Origin: Sphingomonas brevis | Lineage (GTDB): Bacteria; Pseudomonadota; Alphaproteobacteria; Sphingomonadales; Sphingomonadaceae | Assembly (NCBI RefSeq): GCF_023516505.1 | Contig: NZ_JAMGBB010000001.1 | Span: 1,426,001-1,490,000, forward strand | Reading direction: 5' to 3' | Length of the DNA: 64,000 nucleotides | Shown: positions 24,021 to 32,488 of the stretch, one piece after another | Numbering within the stretch: the first letter of the stretch is position 1 | Layout of the letters: each line of letters starts with the position of its first letter | Notes under the pieces: generated by a model | Told to the model about the DNA's origin: nothing | The model's input: the letters and a program-made list of their open reading frames with translations, nothing else | Database searches by the model: none | Program-made: the position numbers and the translations under genes

Positions 24021-25402
24021 GCGAGACTCCCATCAATTCGGGCGAACTACCCGTCCTGTTGATCGTCGAGGATGACGAAGGCCTGCAGCGGCAGCTCAAA
24101 TGGGCCTATGAGGGGTATCGCATCGTTAGCGCCGGCGATCGCGCGACGGCGATCGAGCTGGTTCGCCTGCACGAGCCGGCCGTGGTGACGCTTGACCTTG
24201 GCCTGCCGCCCGACCCCGACGGCACGGCTGAGGGGTTTGCGACGCTGACCGAGATCCTCGCCCTCAAGCCCGACACTAAGATCATCGTCGCTTCGGGACA
24301 TGGTGCGCGCGAGAGCGCGCTCAAGGCGATCGCGCTCGGTGCCTACGATTTCTATCGCAAGCCGGTCGACATCGACGAACTGGGCCTGATCGTCAGTCGC
24401 GCTTTCCATGTCTACGAGATCGAAGCCGAGAATCGCCGGCTGGAATCCGCCAACGGCGAAGCCACCGCGCTCGGCGCGATGCTCACCGGCAGCCCTGAAA
24501 TGGTCAAGGTCGTCCGCACCGTCGAGCGGGTCGCTTCGGCCGACGTATCGGTGATGCTGCTTGGCGCCAGCGGCACCGGCAAGGAATTGCTGGCCCGCGC
24601 GGTCCATGAAAAATCGGCCCGCGCCAAGGGCGAGTTCGTGGCCATCAACTGTGCCGCAATCCCCGAAAACCTGCTCGAGGCCGAGCTGTTCGGCTATGAG
24701 CGCGGCGCTTTCACCGGTGCGGTCAAGACTACGCCCGGAAAGATCGAGATGGCGCAGGGCGGCACCCTGTTCCTCGACGAGGTCGGTGACATTCCGCTGC
24801 CGCTCCAGGTCAAGCTTCTGCGGTTCCTGCAGGAACGGGTGATCGAGCGGATCGGCGGACGAACAGCGATCGCCGTCGATACAAGGATCGTTTGCGCCAC
24901 TCACCAGGACCTCGACGCGATGATCTCCGAAGGGCGTTTCCGCGAGGACCTCTACTACCGGCTGGCTGAAATCGTGGTGAAGATCCCAAGCCTGGCCGAA
25001 CGGGCGGGTGATGCGATGCTGCTCGCGCGCCATTTCGTCGCTCGCTTTGCCCGCGAGATGAACCCCAAGGTCCATGGCCTCGCCCCGGACGCCGCGGATG
25101 CGATCGATGCCTATCCATGGCCAGGGAACGTCCGTGAGCTGGAGAACCGCATGAAGCGGGCGGTGATCATGGCCGACGGCAAATGGGTGGCCGCTGCCGA
25201 CCTTGATTTGCCCGGCGGCGGTGACGGCGCAGCGGACAGTTTGCCGATCAATCTCCGAGCTGCCCGTGAAGTGGCCGACCGCCGCGCCATTCGGCAGGCG
25301 CTGTCGCGCACCGAAAACAACATCAGCGGGGCGGCCAAACTACTCGGGATCAGCCGTCCGACACTCTACGATCTGATGAAACAGTATCAGCTGGGCAATT
25401 AG
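24017..25402 (+). CDS. prsR: PEP-CTERM-box sigma-54 response regulator PrsR
   Basis: A 461-residue NtrC-type activator. The receiver domain has the phospho-acceptor D60 (VVTLDLGLP) and the conserved RKPVD. The AAA+ domain has Walker A GASGTGKE (about 178-185), the sigma-54 contact loop ERGAFTGA, and FLDEVGDIPLPLQ. A Fis-type helix-turn-helix ends the protein (NNISGAAKLLGISRPTLYDLM). It should activate RpoN-dependent promoters of PEP-CTERM and polysaccharide genes. It overlaps prsK by ATGA, so the pair is co-translated. No exosortase or EPS cluster is in the window. Confidence 0.92.
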   Translation: MSETPINSGELPVLLIVEDDEGLQRQLKWAYEGYRIVSAGDRATAIELVRLHEPAVVTLDLGLPPDPDGTAEGFATLTEILALKPDTKIIVASGHGARESALKAIALGAYDFYRKPVDIDELGLIVSRAFHVYEIEAENRRLESANGEATALGAMLTGSPEMVKVVRTVERVASADVSVMLLGASGTGKELLARAVHEKSARAKGEFVAINCAAIPENLLEAELFGYERGAFTGAVKTTPGKIEMAQGGTLFLDEVGDIPLPLQVKLLRFLQERVIERIGGRTAIAVDTRIVCATHQDLDAMISEGRFREDLYYRLAEIVVKIPSLAERAGDAMLLARHFVARFAREMNPKVHGLAPDAADAIDAYPWPGNVRELENRMKRAVIMADGKWVAAADLDLPGGGDGAADSLPINLRAAREVADRRAIRQALSRTENNISGAAKLLGISRPTLYDLMKQYQLGN

Positions 25403-25439
25403 GATCAGTTTACGCGGCCTTTACCTACTGGCGGTAATA

Positions 25440-25456
25440 CCCCTCGTTCTCGGGGG
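25440..25456 (+). promoter_or_regulatory. Hairpin covering the ribosome site of the GGDEF-EAL gene
   Basis: CCCC at 25440-25443 can pair with GGGG in the GGGGGAAAA ribosome site just before ATG 25461, with a loop of about 9 bases. The pairing would hide the site and could tune translation. The stem is short, so this is tentative. Confidence 0.3.
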
Positions 25457-25460
25457 AAAA

Positions 25461-27101
25461 ATGGCACGTAACGTCTTCGACAAGGATGGGACCTCGTACA
25501 AGGTGGCCTCAAGCCACCTGATCACGACGTGCGCCACTCTCGCAGCCATATTATTGTTCGTCATCATCGGGGCCAATGTGGTCCCCAGCGCCATCGGATC
25601 GAAGGTGACTTCCACCAACGCGCTGGTCGCGGCCTTCCTGCTCAACATTGCGATCGTCCTGTTTGGCTATCGCCGCAGCCGCGACCTGTCGGAAACGCTG
25701 GCAACGTTGAAGCAGGCCGAGGCGGACGCCTTTGCCAACGCCTATACCGATCACACTACCGGCCTCCCCAACCGGCGTGCGCTGTTGGGCGAGATAGAGG
25801 GTGCTTTCGCCGCGCCGGAGCGCGAGGGAGCGCTGCTGCTGATCGACGTCGACAACTTCAAACGGGTCAACGATCTTTACGGCCATGTCGCCGGCGACCA
25901 ACTGCTCCGGATGGTGGGAGAAGAGCTGGTCCGGACCCTGCCTTCCTCGGCATTCGTCGCTCGTCTTGGCGGCGATGAATTTGCAGCCCTTATTCGCGAC
26001 GAAAAGGATGCGGAAAGCTCGGCGCGCAACGCCGTCCGTGCCTTCGGCCAGCCAATGGGAGTCGGCGAGACCAAGGCGCAAATTTCGATCTCCGCCGGAA
26101 TCGTGCCGCTTCGGTCCGAAGCCGCGCCGGTCGATGCGCTTCGCCGGGCGGACGTCGCCATGTATTCGGTCAAGCAATCCGGCCGCAACAATTTCGCCTG
26201 GTTCGACTGCCAGATGGAGCAGCAGCTTCAGGCGCGCGTCGACATGGAAGACGAAATTCGGGCCGCGCTCGAAGCTGACGAGTTCGTTCCTTTCTTCCAG
26301 CCGCTGATCAGCCTCGACACCGGTGAACTCAACGGATTCGAAGTGCTGGCAAGGTGGAACTCTCCCCGGCGCGGGCTGATCGAGCCGACCGATTTCATCG
26401 GTATTGCCGAGCAGTCTGGCCAGATCGGACCGCTGTCGATGCGGGTCATGGAAAAAGCCTTCGTCCAGGCGCGCGACTGGCCGGCTCATCTGAAGCTGGC
26501 CGTAAACGTCTCTCCCGTCCAGTTTCGAGATCCCCAGCTGGCAGAGCGGATCATCCTGATCCTGACGGAGACCGGCTTCCCGGCGCGGCGACTGGAGGTG
26601 GAGATCACCGAAGGCTCCCTGCTCGAAGATCGCGCCCAAGCGCTGACCATCCTCGAAAGCCTTCGCAACCACGGCATCGCCATCGCGCTTGACGATTTCG
26701 GCACCGGCTACGCATCGCTGAGTCAGCTCCACGCCCTGCCGTTCGACCGAATCAAGATCGACCGCAGCTTCATCAATTCGCTCGGCGAGAGCGAGCAGGC
26801 CGCGGCGATCGTCCAGACCATCGCCTCGCTCGGCAAGACGTTGAGCGTCCCAATCACTGCCGAGGGCGTTGAAAGCGACCATATCCGCCAACAGATGGCG
26901 GCGTTGGGTTGTACCGACGCCCAGGGCTTCCATTTCGGCCGCGCGGTATCGGCACATGTCGCCAGCATGCACTTCGATGCGCCCAAGATCGCGCCGTCGG
27001 CCAAATTCGAGAGCAAGCGCACTCCTTTATCGGAACCGCTAAATCTTCCCGACGAGGACGATGGGTCGGCGCGCAAGCCCGCCGCCGGACAGAAGTGGTG
27101 A
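25461..27101 (+). CDS. GGDEF-EAL cyclic-di-GMP enzyme, membrane-bound
   Basis: A 546-residue protein with two membrane segments (about 20-42 and 53-70). The GGDEF domain keeps the active motif GGDEF at 170-174 but has no RxxD inhibitory site five residues before it. The EAL domain starts with EVLAR (E294-L296) and retains DDFGTGYASL, so phosphodiesterase activity is plausible. Net direction cannot be read from sequence. It starts 58 bp after prsR on the same strand, which suggests a link of c-di-GMP with the surface-polymer regulon. The last 50 residues are low-complexity. Confidence 0.9.
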   Translation: MARNVFDKDGTSYKVASSHLITTCATLAAILLFVIIGANVVPSAIGSKVTSTNALVAAFLLNIAIVLFGYRRSRDLSETLATLKQAEADAFANAYTDHTTGLPNRRALLGEIEGAFAAPEREGALLLIDVDNFKRVNDLYGHVAGDQLLRMVGEELVRTLPSSAFVARLGGDEFAALIRDEKDAESSARNAVRAFGQPMGVGETKAQISISAGIVPLRSEAAPVDALRRADVAMYSVKQSGRNNFAWFDCQMEQQLQARVDMEDEIRAALEADEFVPFFQPLISLDTGELNGFEVLARWNSPRRGLIEPTDFIGIAEQSGQIGPLSMRVMEKAFVQARDWPAHLKLAVNVSPVQFRDPQLAERIILILTETGFPARRLEVEITEGSLLEDRAQALTILESLRNHGIAIALDDFGTGYASLSQLHALPFDRIKIDRSFINSLGESEQAAAIVQTIASLGKTLSVPITAEGVESDHIRQQMAALGCTDAQGFHFGRAVSAHVASMHFDAPKIAPSAKFESKRTPLSEPLNLPDEDDGSARKPAAGQKW

Positions 27102-27217
27102 TCGCCTGACTGCCGTTCGTGAATTGACGAACGGACCTTGCTTTTCGACCAGCGTGCTTGCCGACTGCCCCTCCCGCTTTATCGTCCGCTCCCAATTCGA
27201 AAAGACGGGAGTGGGCC

Positions 27218-29029
27218 ATGGATCGCCGAGAATTTCTTTCACTGAGCAGCGTCGCCTTGCTGCCGATGGTGCCGGTTAGTGCGGCTTCCGCCCAAACCGG
27301 AGGAGCGCCGGGCGATGCGCCGCTCAACGAAGCGTTCGACAAGATCTTCAACGAGCAGGTGCGCGCTTTCCCGACCTTTGCCACCAGCCTTGGCCTCGAC
27401 AAGGGTGCCAATGCGGACCTGAAGTCGAAGCTCGATACCCGCAACTACCAGGCCGCGCGGGCCGAGGACCTGGCCCGCAACCGCAAATTCATTGCGATGG
27501 TCGAGGCTGTCCCGCCGGCGTCGCTGTCACCGGCCGGCCAGCTCAACCGCGAGATCGTGCTCTACGACCTGGGCACCAACCTCACGGCGCCGGCAAAGTA
27601 CGACCTGGACTCGGTCCAGTCGCCTTACCTGATCAGCCAGCAGGACGGGGCCTATTTCTCGACCCCCGACTTCCTCAACAGCGCCCATACCATCGACAAT
27701 GCCGCCGACGCCGAGGCCTATCTGTCGCGCCTCGCCCAGTTCGCGACGCAGCTCGACAATGAAACCGCCGAGCAGCAGCGACAGGCAGCCCGCGGATATG
27801 TCGCGCCCGGCTGGTCGCTCGATCTCGCGCTCGGCCAAATGCGCGAACAGCGCTCGCCGGCCGCCGACAAGAGCCCAATGGTCGAATCGATTGTCACCCG
27901 CACCGCGTCGATCCCGGGCAACTGGGGCGCCCGGGCGACAGCGATCGTCGAAAAGGAAGTTTATCCGGCGCTCGACCGGCAGATCGCCGCGGTCGAGGAA
28001 TTGCGCAAGTCCACGCCCGCGGGCGACGGGGCCTGGCGCATCCCCCAAGGTGAGGCGATCTATGCCGACGCGCTGGCCCAGGCGACGACCACCAAATTTA
28101 CGCCTGACGAGGTCCACCAGCTCGGCCTCGCCCAGGTTGCCGAGATCACCGCCCAGCTGGACACGCTCCTGAAAGCCGCCGGCTTCACCCAGGGCACGGT
28201 CGGCGAGCGGCTGGCGGCGCTCAACAAGAATCCGGCTCAGCTTTATCCCGATACCGATGAGGGCAGGGTGGCGCTGATCGCCAGCCTGAACGCGGGCGTC
28301 AAGGATATGGCGACGCGGCTGCCCCGCGCCTTCGCCACCCTGCCCTCCCAGCCGCTCGAAATCCGCCGCGTGCCGCCGGAGATCCAGAACGGCGCGTCGA
28401 ACGGCTATTACCGGCGCGCCTCGCTCGACGGTTCACGCCCGGCGATCTACTTCATCAATTTGAAGACCACCGGCGACTGGCCGAAATATTCGCTGCCGGC
28501 ACTCACCTATCACGAAGGCACGCCGGGCCATCACCTGCAGATCAGCCTGGCCCAGACCAGCGCCGATCTGCCGATGCTGCGCAAGATCAGCTTCTACTCC
28601 GCCTATGGCGAAGGCTGGGCGCTTTACGCCGAGCAGTTGGCCGATGAACTGGGAGCCTATCACGACATCGAACGCGCCGGTTATCTCCAGTCATACCTGT
28701 TTCGCGCCACCCGCCTCGTGGTCGATACCGGCATGAACTCAAAGCGTTGGAGCCGCGAAAAGGCGATCGATTATATGGTCGCCACCACCGGCTTCGCCCG
28801 CCCCCGTGTCCAGCGCGAAATCGAGCGTTACTGCGCTTCGATCGGGCAGGCGTGCAGCTACAAGATCGGCCACATCGCCTGGACTCGCGCCCGCGCCCGG
28901 GCACAGCAAATCCTCGGTGACAAGTTCGACCTGAAGCAGTTCCACGAAGTGCTGAAGGACGGGGCCATGCCACTCACCATTCTCGAACGGCGGATCGTCG
29001 AGCGGGCGGAGGCAGCCAAGCGGGCCTAG
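27218..29029 (+). CDS. DUF885 family protein, exported via twin-arginine-like signal
   Basis: A 603-residue protein with an N-terminal MDRREFLSLSSVALLPMVP, a twin-arginine-type signal, so probably exported folded. The family motif HEGTPGHH lies at 432-439, with EGWALYAEQL downstream; these resemble a gluzincin metallopeptidase site. DUF885 members are often annotated as peptidases but few are characterised. ATG 27218 is chosen because the Tat motif follows it directly; the frame extends to 27158 without good reason. Single-gene unit. Confidence 0.85.
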   Translation: MDRREFLSLSSVALLPMVPVSAASAQTGGAPGDAPLNEAFDKIFNEQVRAFPTFATSLGLDKGANADLKSKLDTRNYQAARAEDLARNRKFIAMVEAVPPASLSPAGQLNREIVLYDLGTNLTAPAKYDLDSVQSPYLISQQDGAYFSTPDFLNSAHTIDNAADAEAYLSRLAQFATQLDNETAEQQRQAARGYVAPGWSLDLALGQMREQRSPAADKSPMVESIVTRTASIPGNWGARATAIVEKEVYPALDRQIAAVEELRKSTPAGDGAWRIPQGEAIYADALAQATTTKFTPDEVHQLGLAQVAEITAQLDTLLKAAGFTQGTVGERLAALNKNPAQLYPDTDEGRVALIASLNAGVKDMATRLPRAFATLPSQPLEIRRVPPEIQNGASNGYYRRASLDGSRPAIYFINLKTTGDWPKYSLPALTYHEGTPGHHLQISLAQTSADLPMLRKISFYSAYGEGWALYAEQLADELGAYHDIERAGYLQSYLFRATRLVVDTGMNSKRWSREKAIDYMVATTGFARPRVQREIERYCASIGQACSYKIGHIAWTRARARAQQILGDKFDLKQFHEVLKDGAMPLTILERRIVERAEAAKRA

Positions 29030-29049
29030 GCCTGGCTTGCCTATGTCTT

Positions 29050-29097
29050 GAGTTGGAGCAGCCAGGCGGATCGGCGGGCCGACCCGCGTTCCAACTC
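29050..29097 (+). repeat. Nested inverted repeat after the DUF885 gene
   Basis: Outer arms GAGTTGGA (29050-29057) and TCCAACTC (29090-29097) enclose an inner hairpin GCGGG (29074-29078) / CCCGC (29083-29087). It lies between the DUF885 stop and the response regulator start at 29126. No T-run follows, so it could be an operator for the two-component genes or a stabilising 3' structure. Confidence 0.5.
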
Positions 29098-29125
29098 ATG
29101 CCATTAATGGTAATAGCCGGCTGCG

Positions 29126-29809
29126 ATGCGCATCTTGCTGGCAGAAGACGATGTTGAAATGGCGCGCTTCATTGAGCGCGGCCTCAACGATCTTGGGCAT
29201 CAGGTCATTTGCGCAGCTGACGGCGACATTGCGGTGCGGTTGGCGACCGAGCAGCCGTTCGATCTGGCGTTGATCGATCGCATGCTCCCCGGGCTCGATG
29301 GCATTTCGGTGCTTCGCAGGATGCGCACCGAGCGATTGGAATTGCCGGTGCTCCTACTCACTGCACTTGGCGGAATTGACGATCGGGTCGAGGGCCTTGA
29401 CGCGGGCGCGGACGATTATTTGGTCAAGCCGTTCGCATTCATGGAGCTTGCCGCCAGGGTCAACGCCCTTGCGCGCCGAAGCCCGCCCGGCTTGCCTGTT
29501 ACCCAGCTGCAGCACGGGCCGATCTCGATTGACCTGCTTCGCCGCGAGGTTCGGCGCGATGGGCGCAAGGTGTTGTTGCAGCCGAGGGAATTCCGGCTGC
29601 TGGAGGAACTTATGCGAAGCGGCGAGCGGGCGATCACCAGGACGATGCTGCTGGAACGGGTGTGGGGCTTTCATTTCGATCCCCAGACCAACATCGTCGA
29701 AACGCATATGAGCCGATTGCGCGCAAAGCTGAACGAGGACGGCGGCCCGGACCTTATCGAAACCATTCGTGGTGCCGGCTACCGGATGAAACCTGTTGCC
29801 GAAGCTTAG
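29126..29809 (+). CDS. OmpR-family response regulator
   Basis: A 227-residue regulator with receiver (about 1-120) and winged-helix DNA-binding domain (about 128-225). The acidic pocket is EDD at 7-9, the phospho-acceptor aspartate lies in LALIDRMLPGLDG, and K appears in LVKPFAF. The effector has the conserved VWGFHFDPQTNIVETHMSRLR and IRGAGYRM. It overlaps the following kinase by 14 bp. The QseB/TctD-like layout suggests metal or carboxylate sensing, but the signal is unknown. Confidence 0.92.
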   Translation: MRILLAEDDVEMARFIERGLNDLGHQVICAADGDIAVRLATEQPFDLALIDRMLPGLDGISVLRRMRTERLELPVLLLTALGGIDDRVEGLDAGADDYLVKPFAFMELAARVNALARRSPPGLPVTQLQHGPISIDLLRREVRRDGRKVLLQPREFRLLEELMRSGERAITRTMLLERVWGFHFDPQTNIVETHMSRLRAKLNEDGGPDLIETIRGAGYRMKPVAEA

Positions 29810-31157
29810 CTCAAGCGCCGCATACCGGATTGCAATTGCCTATTCGGCGGCCATGGCGGCCGGCATCGCGCTGCTTGGTATCGTCACCTTTTGGGCGATG
29901 CATATCGCATTTACGCGTCAACTCGACGTCCTCATCAACGAGGAAGCCCAATCGTTGATCCTGGAATATCAAACGGACGGGCCCGCCGAGCTTGCCCGCG
30001 CGATTGGGCAGCGTGAGCGCCTCGATCCGGGGGCCCGCGTCTATTACGCCGTATTTGACGCAAACGGGCGCAGGACGATCGGCGCATTCCAGGCGGAGCG
30101 CCCGGCCCTTGGAGTGCACGATATTGCTTTCATCGATCCCACCGAGGGTCCGGACGCGGCGCGCGGTGTGGCGGTCGACCTGCCGGATGGCCGCAGGCTT
30201 GTTGTCGCCGCCGATCGCGAGTGGATCGAGAATATTGACCATGTCGTCCTCGCCACTTTCGCCGCTGCCTTTGCAGCGGTCCTGCTACTTGGGATGGTCG
30301 GCGCACTATCGCTGGGCTCCTACCTTCGTAACCGGCTCCATTCGATCCAGACGACAGCCGCGGCGATCATTGGCGGCGACATCAGCCGACGTATGCCCAT
30401 GGGAGCCGGCGACGACGAGTTCGACAAATTGGCAGGGCTGCTCAACACCATGCTGGAAGAAATCGAGCGGCTGCTCGAAAACGTCCGGCAGGTATCGGGG
30501 GACATTGCCCACGACCTCCGCACGCCGCTGACCCGGTTGCGCAACGCACTGGAACAAGGGTTGAGCGGTCGTTCCAGCGAGCTGGAAATGAATGCTACCG
30601 TGTCGGATGCGATCAAACGGGTCGACGACATTTTGGCAATGTTTGCGGCCATTCTTCGCATCAGCGAGATCGAAAGCGGGTCGATCAGGCGCCGATTTGA
30701 GCCATTCGACGCCACCGCGCTGGTGACCGATCTTGCAGAAAGCTACGCGCCAGCCGTCCGGGACAGCGGCCGGGACCTGGACTGGTCGATCGAGCAGGGC
30801 ATCACGCTGGAAGGCGACCGCGAGCTGGTTGCTCAGGCCATCACAAACCTGATCGATAACGCCCAGAACCATAGCCCGACCGGGACGCATATCTCGATTG
30901 GACTGGCGCGCCGGGCGGCGTCAGCCTGCATCACCGTCGCCGACAATGGGCCGGGCGTAAGTGAGGCCGACCGAGCGCTGATTGCACGGCGCTTTATCCG
31001 CCTGGACGCAAGCCGCAGCCGGCCCGGTCACGGACTGGGCCTGAATATGGTCGATGCAATCGCTCGACTGCACCGGGGAACGCTGTCCTTCGCGGACAAT
31101 AACCCCGGGCTGATTGCGGAGCTTGTCCTGCCCGCGGCCCCAGCCGCCGAAGATTGA
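29796..31157 (+). CDS. Sensor histidine kinase
   Basis: A 453-residue kinase. Membrane segments at about 12-38 and 150-174 flank a roughly 110-residue periplasmic domain. A HAMP domain follows (about 175-230), then the phospho-acceptor H239 in SGDIAHDLRTPLTRLRNAL, and a HATPase domain with NLIDNAQNHS, DNGPGV and GHGLGLNMV. It partners the preceding regulator. The start is TTG 29796 inside the regulator gene; no ATG lies upstream of the first membrane segment, so a TTG start with overlap is preferred. Confidence 0.88.
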   Translation: MPKLSSSAAYRIAIAYSAAMAAGIALLGIVTFWAMHIAFTRQLDVLINEEAQSLILEYQTDGPAELARAIGQRERLDPGARVYYAVFDANGRRTIGAFQAERPALGVHDIAFIDPTEGPDAARGVAVDLPDGRRLVVAADREWIENIDHVVLATFAAAFAAVLLLGMVGALSLGSYLRNRLHSIQTTAAAIIGGDISRRMPMGAGDDEFDKLAGLLNTMLEEIERLLENVRQVSGDIAHDLRTPLTRLRNALEQGLSGRSSELEMNATVSDAIKRVDDILAMFAAILRISEIESGSIRRRFEPFDATALVTDLAESYAPAVRDSGRDLDWSIEQGITLEGDRELVAQAITNLIDNAQNHSPTGTHISIGLARRAASACITVADNGPGVSEADRALIARRFIRLDASRSRPGHGLGLNMVDAIARLHRGTLSFADNNPGLIAELVLPAAPAAED

Positions 31158-31354
31158 TTCTTCCCAACCTTACAACATTGGCAGTGCAGGAGATTTCGGC
31201 GTGGGTTAGCCAAGCCCCGTGCCGAAGCCTTGTTGCCTGATCGCCAACCCATCGAACCCCCCGATGGACCGTGTGACGGCGATGGTTCCGGCCTCTGCCC
31301 CGACTTTCTCGGCTGCCCTGGCCGAACCGACGGGCTGAGCCAAGAGGATCTCTG

Positions 31355-32488
31355 GTGGACCAATCAAATCTTCCATCAGTTAGGGATCACATTCCGGCGG
31401 CCTCGTCCGGCTTGCCGCTCAAAATAGGTTTTCTTGCGCTCGCGCCGGCTCATCAGCATCTCCATTGGATACCGGTAGCGCTGGAGCTGGCGCGCCGTGG
31501 CGCCGACGTCGACGTCCTATGTCCAAGCCGTTCAGGCATGCGGCTGATCAGGAGCTTCGATCCCGAAGCGAGCCTCAGGCTGCGTTGGATCCCGGGGAAG
31601 CTGGGAGGGTCGCTGTTCGACCTCCCGCCGCGCTTCGAAATCTATCTGCTCTACAGTTGGCTGTTCCGACGATACCCGGTGCTTGTAACCACCGAGACCA
31701 CTAGCTCGATCCTGATGCTAAGCCGCAAGTTCAAGTCGCTGCTCGTGCGTATCCGGCATGGCGCGGGCGACGCCGCGACCCGGATCGACGACCGCCGGGT
31801 GAGACTGTTCGACCTCAACCTGGTTGGTGGAGAGAAAGACCGCAAGCGGCTGCTCGAGGCGGGCCTCGGCACCGAGGAGAATCTCGTCGTTGCCGGCTAC
31901 GCCAAGTTTGAACTGGTCAAGCCGCCGGCGCCCCTGTTTCCCGACGATCGGCCGATTGCGCTCTACAACCCCCATGTCCGCCGTGACTTGTCGAGCTGGT
32001 TCACCATGGGCCGCCGGCTGGTACACGAAATGGAACAGATTGAGGGCTGGAACTTCGTCGTTGCCCCGCACGTGAAGTTGCGGGGCGGGCCGCGCATTCG
32101 ATCATCTGCGCCGAACGTCCTGATCGATCGCGGAAGCGTCCGGTCGATTGACATGAGCTATACGCAGGCCGCGTCCGTCTATGTCGGCGATGCCAGCAGC
32201 CAAGTTTATGAGTTTCTCCGCACGCCCCGGCCCTGCATCTTCATCAATGCGCACGGGGTCGATTGGCGCGGGCGCGAGGATTATGCGCATTTTGCCCTCG
32301 GACAGGTGATCGAACGGCCGGAGGAGCTTGGCCCCGCCCTCGCCCGATCGGCGGAGATGCAACCCCATTTCGAACCGCTCCAGCGCGCGGCGATGGCCGG
32401 ATCGATCGAGCAAAGCGACCGGCCCGCTTCGCAGCGCCAGGCCGACGCCATCCTGGATTTCATCGCCAAGCGATCGACAAAACATTAA
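31355..32488 (+). CDS. GT-B-like protein, possibly CDP-glycerol glycerophosphotransferase-like
   Basis: A 377-residue soluble protein. The early part (LKIGFLALAPAHQHLHWIPVALELARRG) looks like the N-terminal Rossmann fold of GT-B transferases. The later part (SYTQAASVYVGDASSQVYEFLRTPRPCIFIN) resembles the nucleotide-sugar or CDP-polyol binding half of teichoic-acid-type glycerophosphotransferases. It may add a polyol phosphate or sugar to a surface polymer. GTG 31355 follows AGAGGATCTCT. The stop overlaps that of the convergent ABC-F gene. The family is not certain. Confidence 0.5.
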   Translation: MDQSNLPSVRDHIPAASSGLPLKIGFLALAPAHQHLHWIPVALELARRGADVDVLCPSRSGMRLIRSFDPEASLRLRWIPGKLGGSLFDLPPRFEIYLLYSWLFRRYPVLVTTETTSSILMLSRKFKSLLVRIRHGAGDAATRIDDRRVRLFDLNLVGGEKDRKRLLEAGLGTEENLVVAGYAKFELVKPPAPLFPDDRPIALYNPHVRRDLSSWFTMGRRLVHEMEQIEGWNFVVAPHVKLRGGPRIRSSAPNVLIDRGSVRSIDMSYTQAASVYVGDASSQVYEFLRTPRPCIFINAHGVDWRGREDYAHFALGQVIERPEELGPALARSAEMQPHFEPLQRAAMAGSIEQSDRPASQRQADAILDFIAKRSTKH

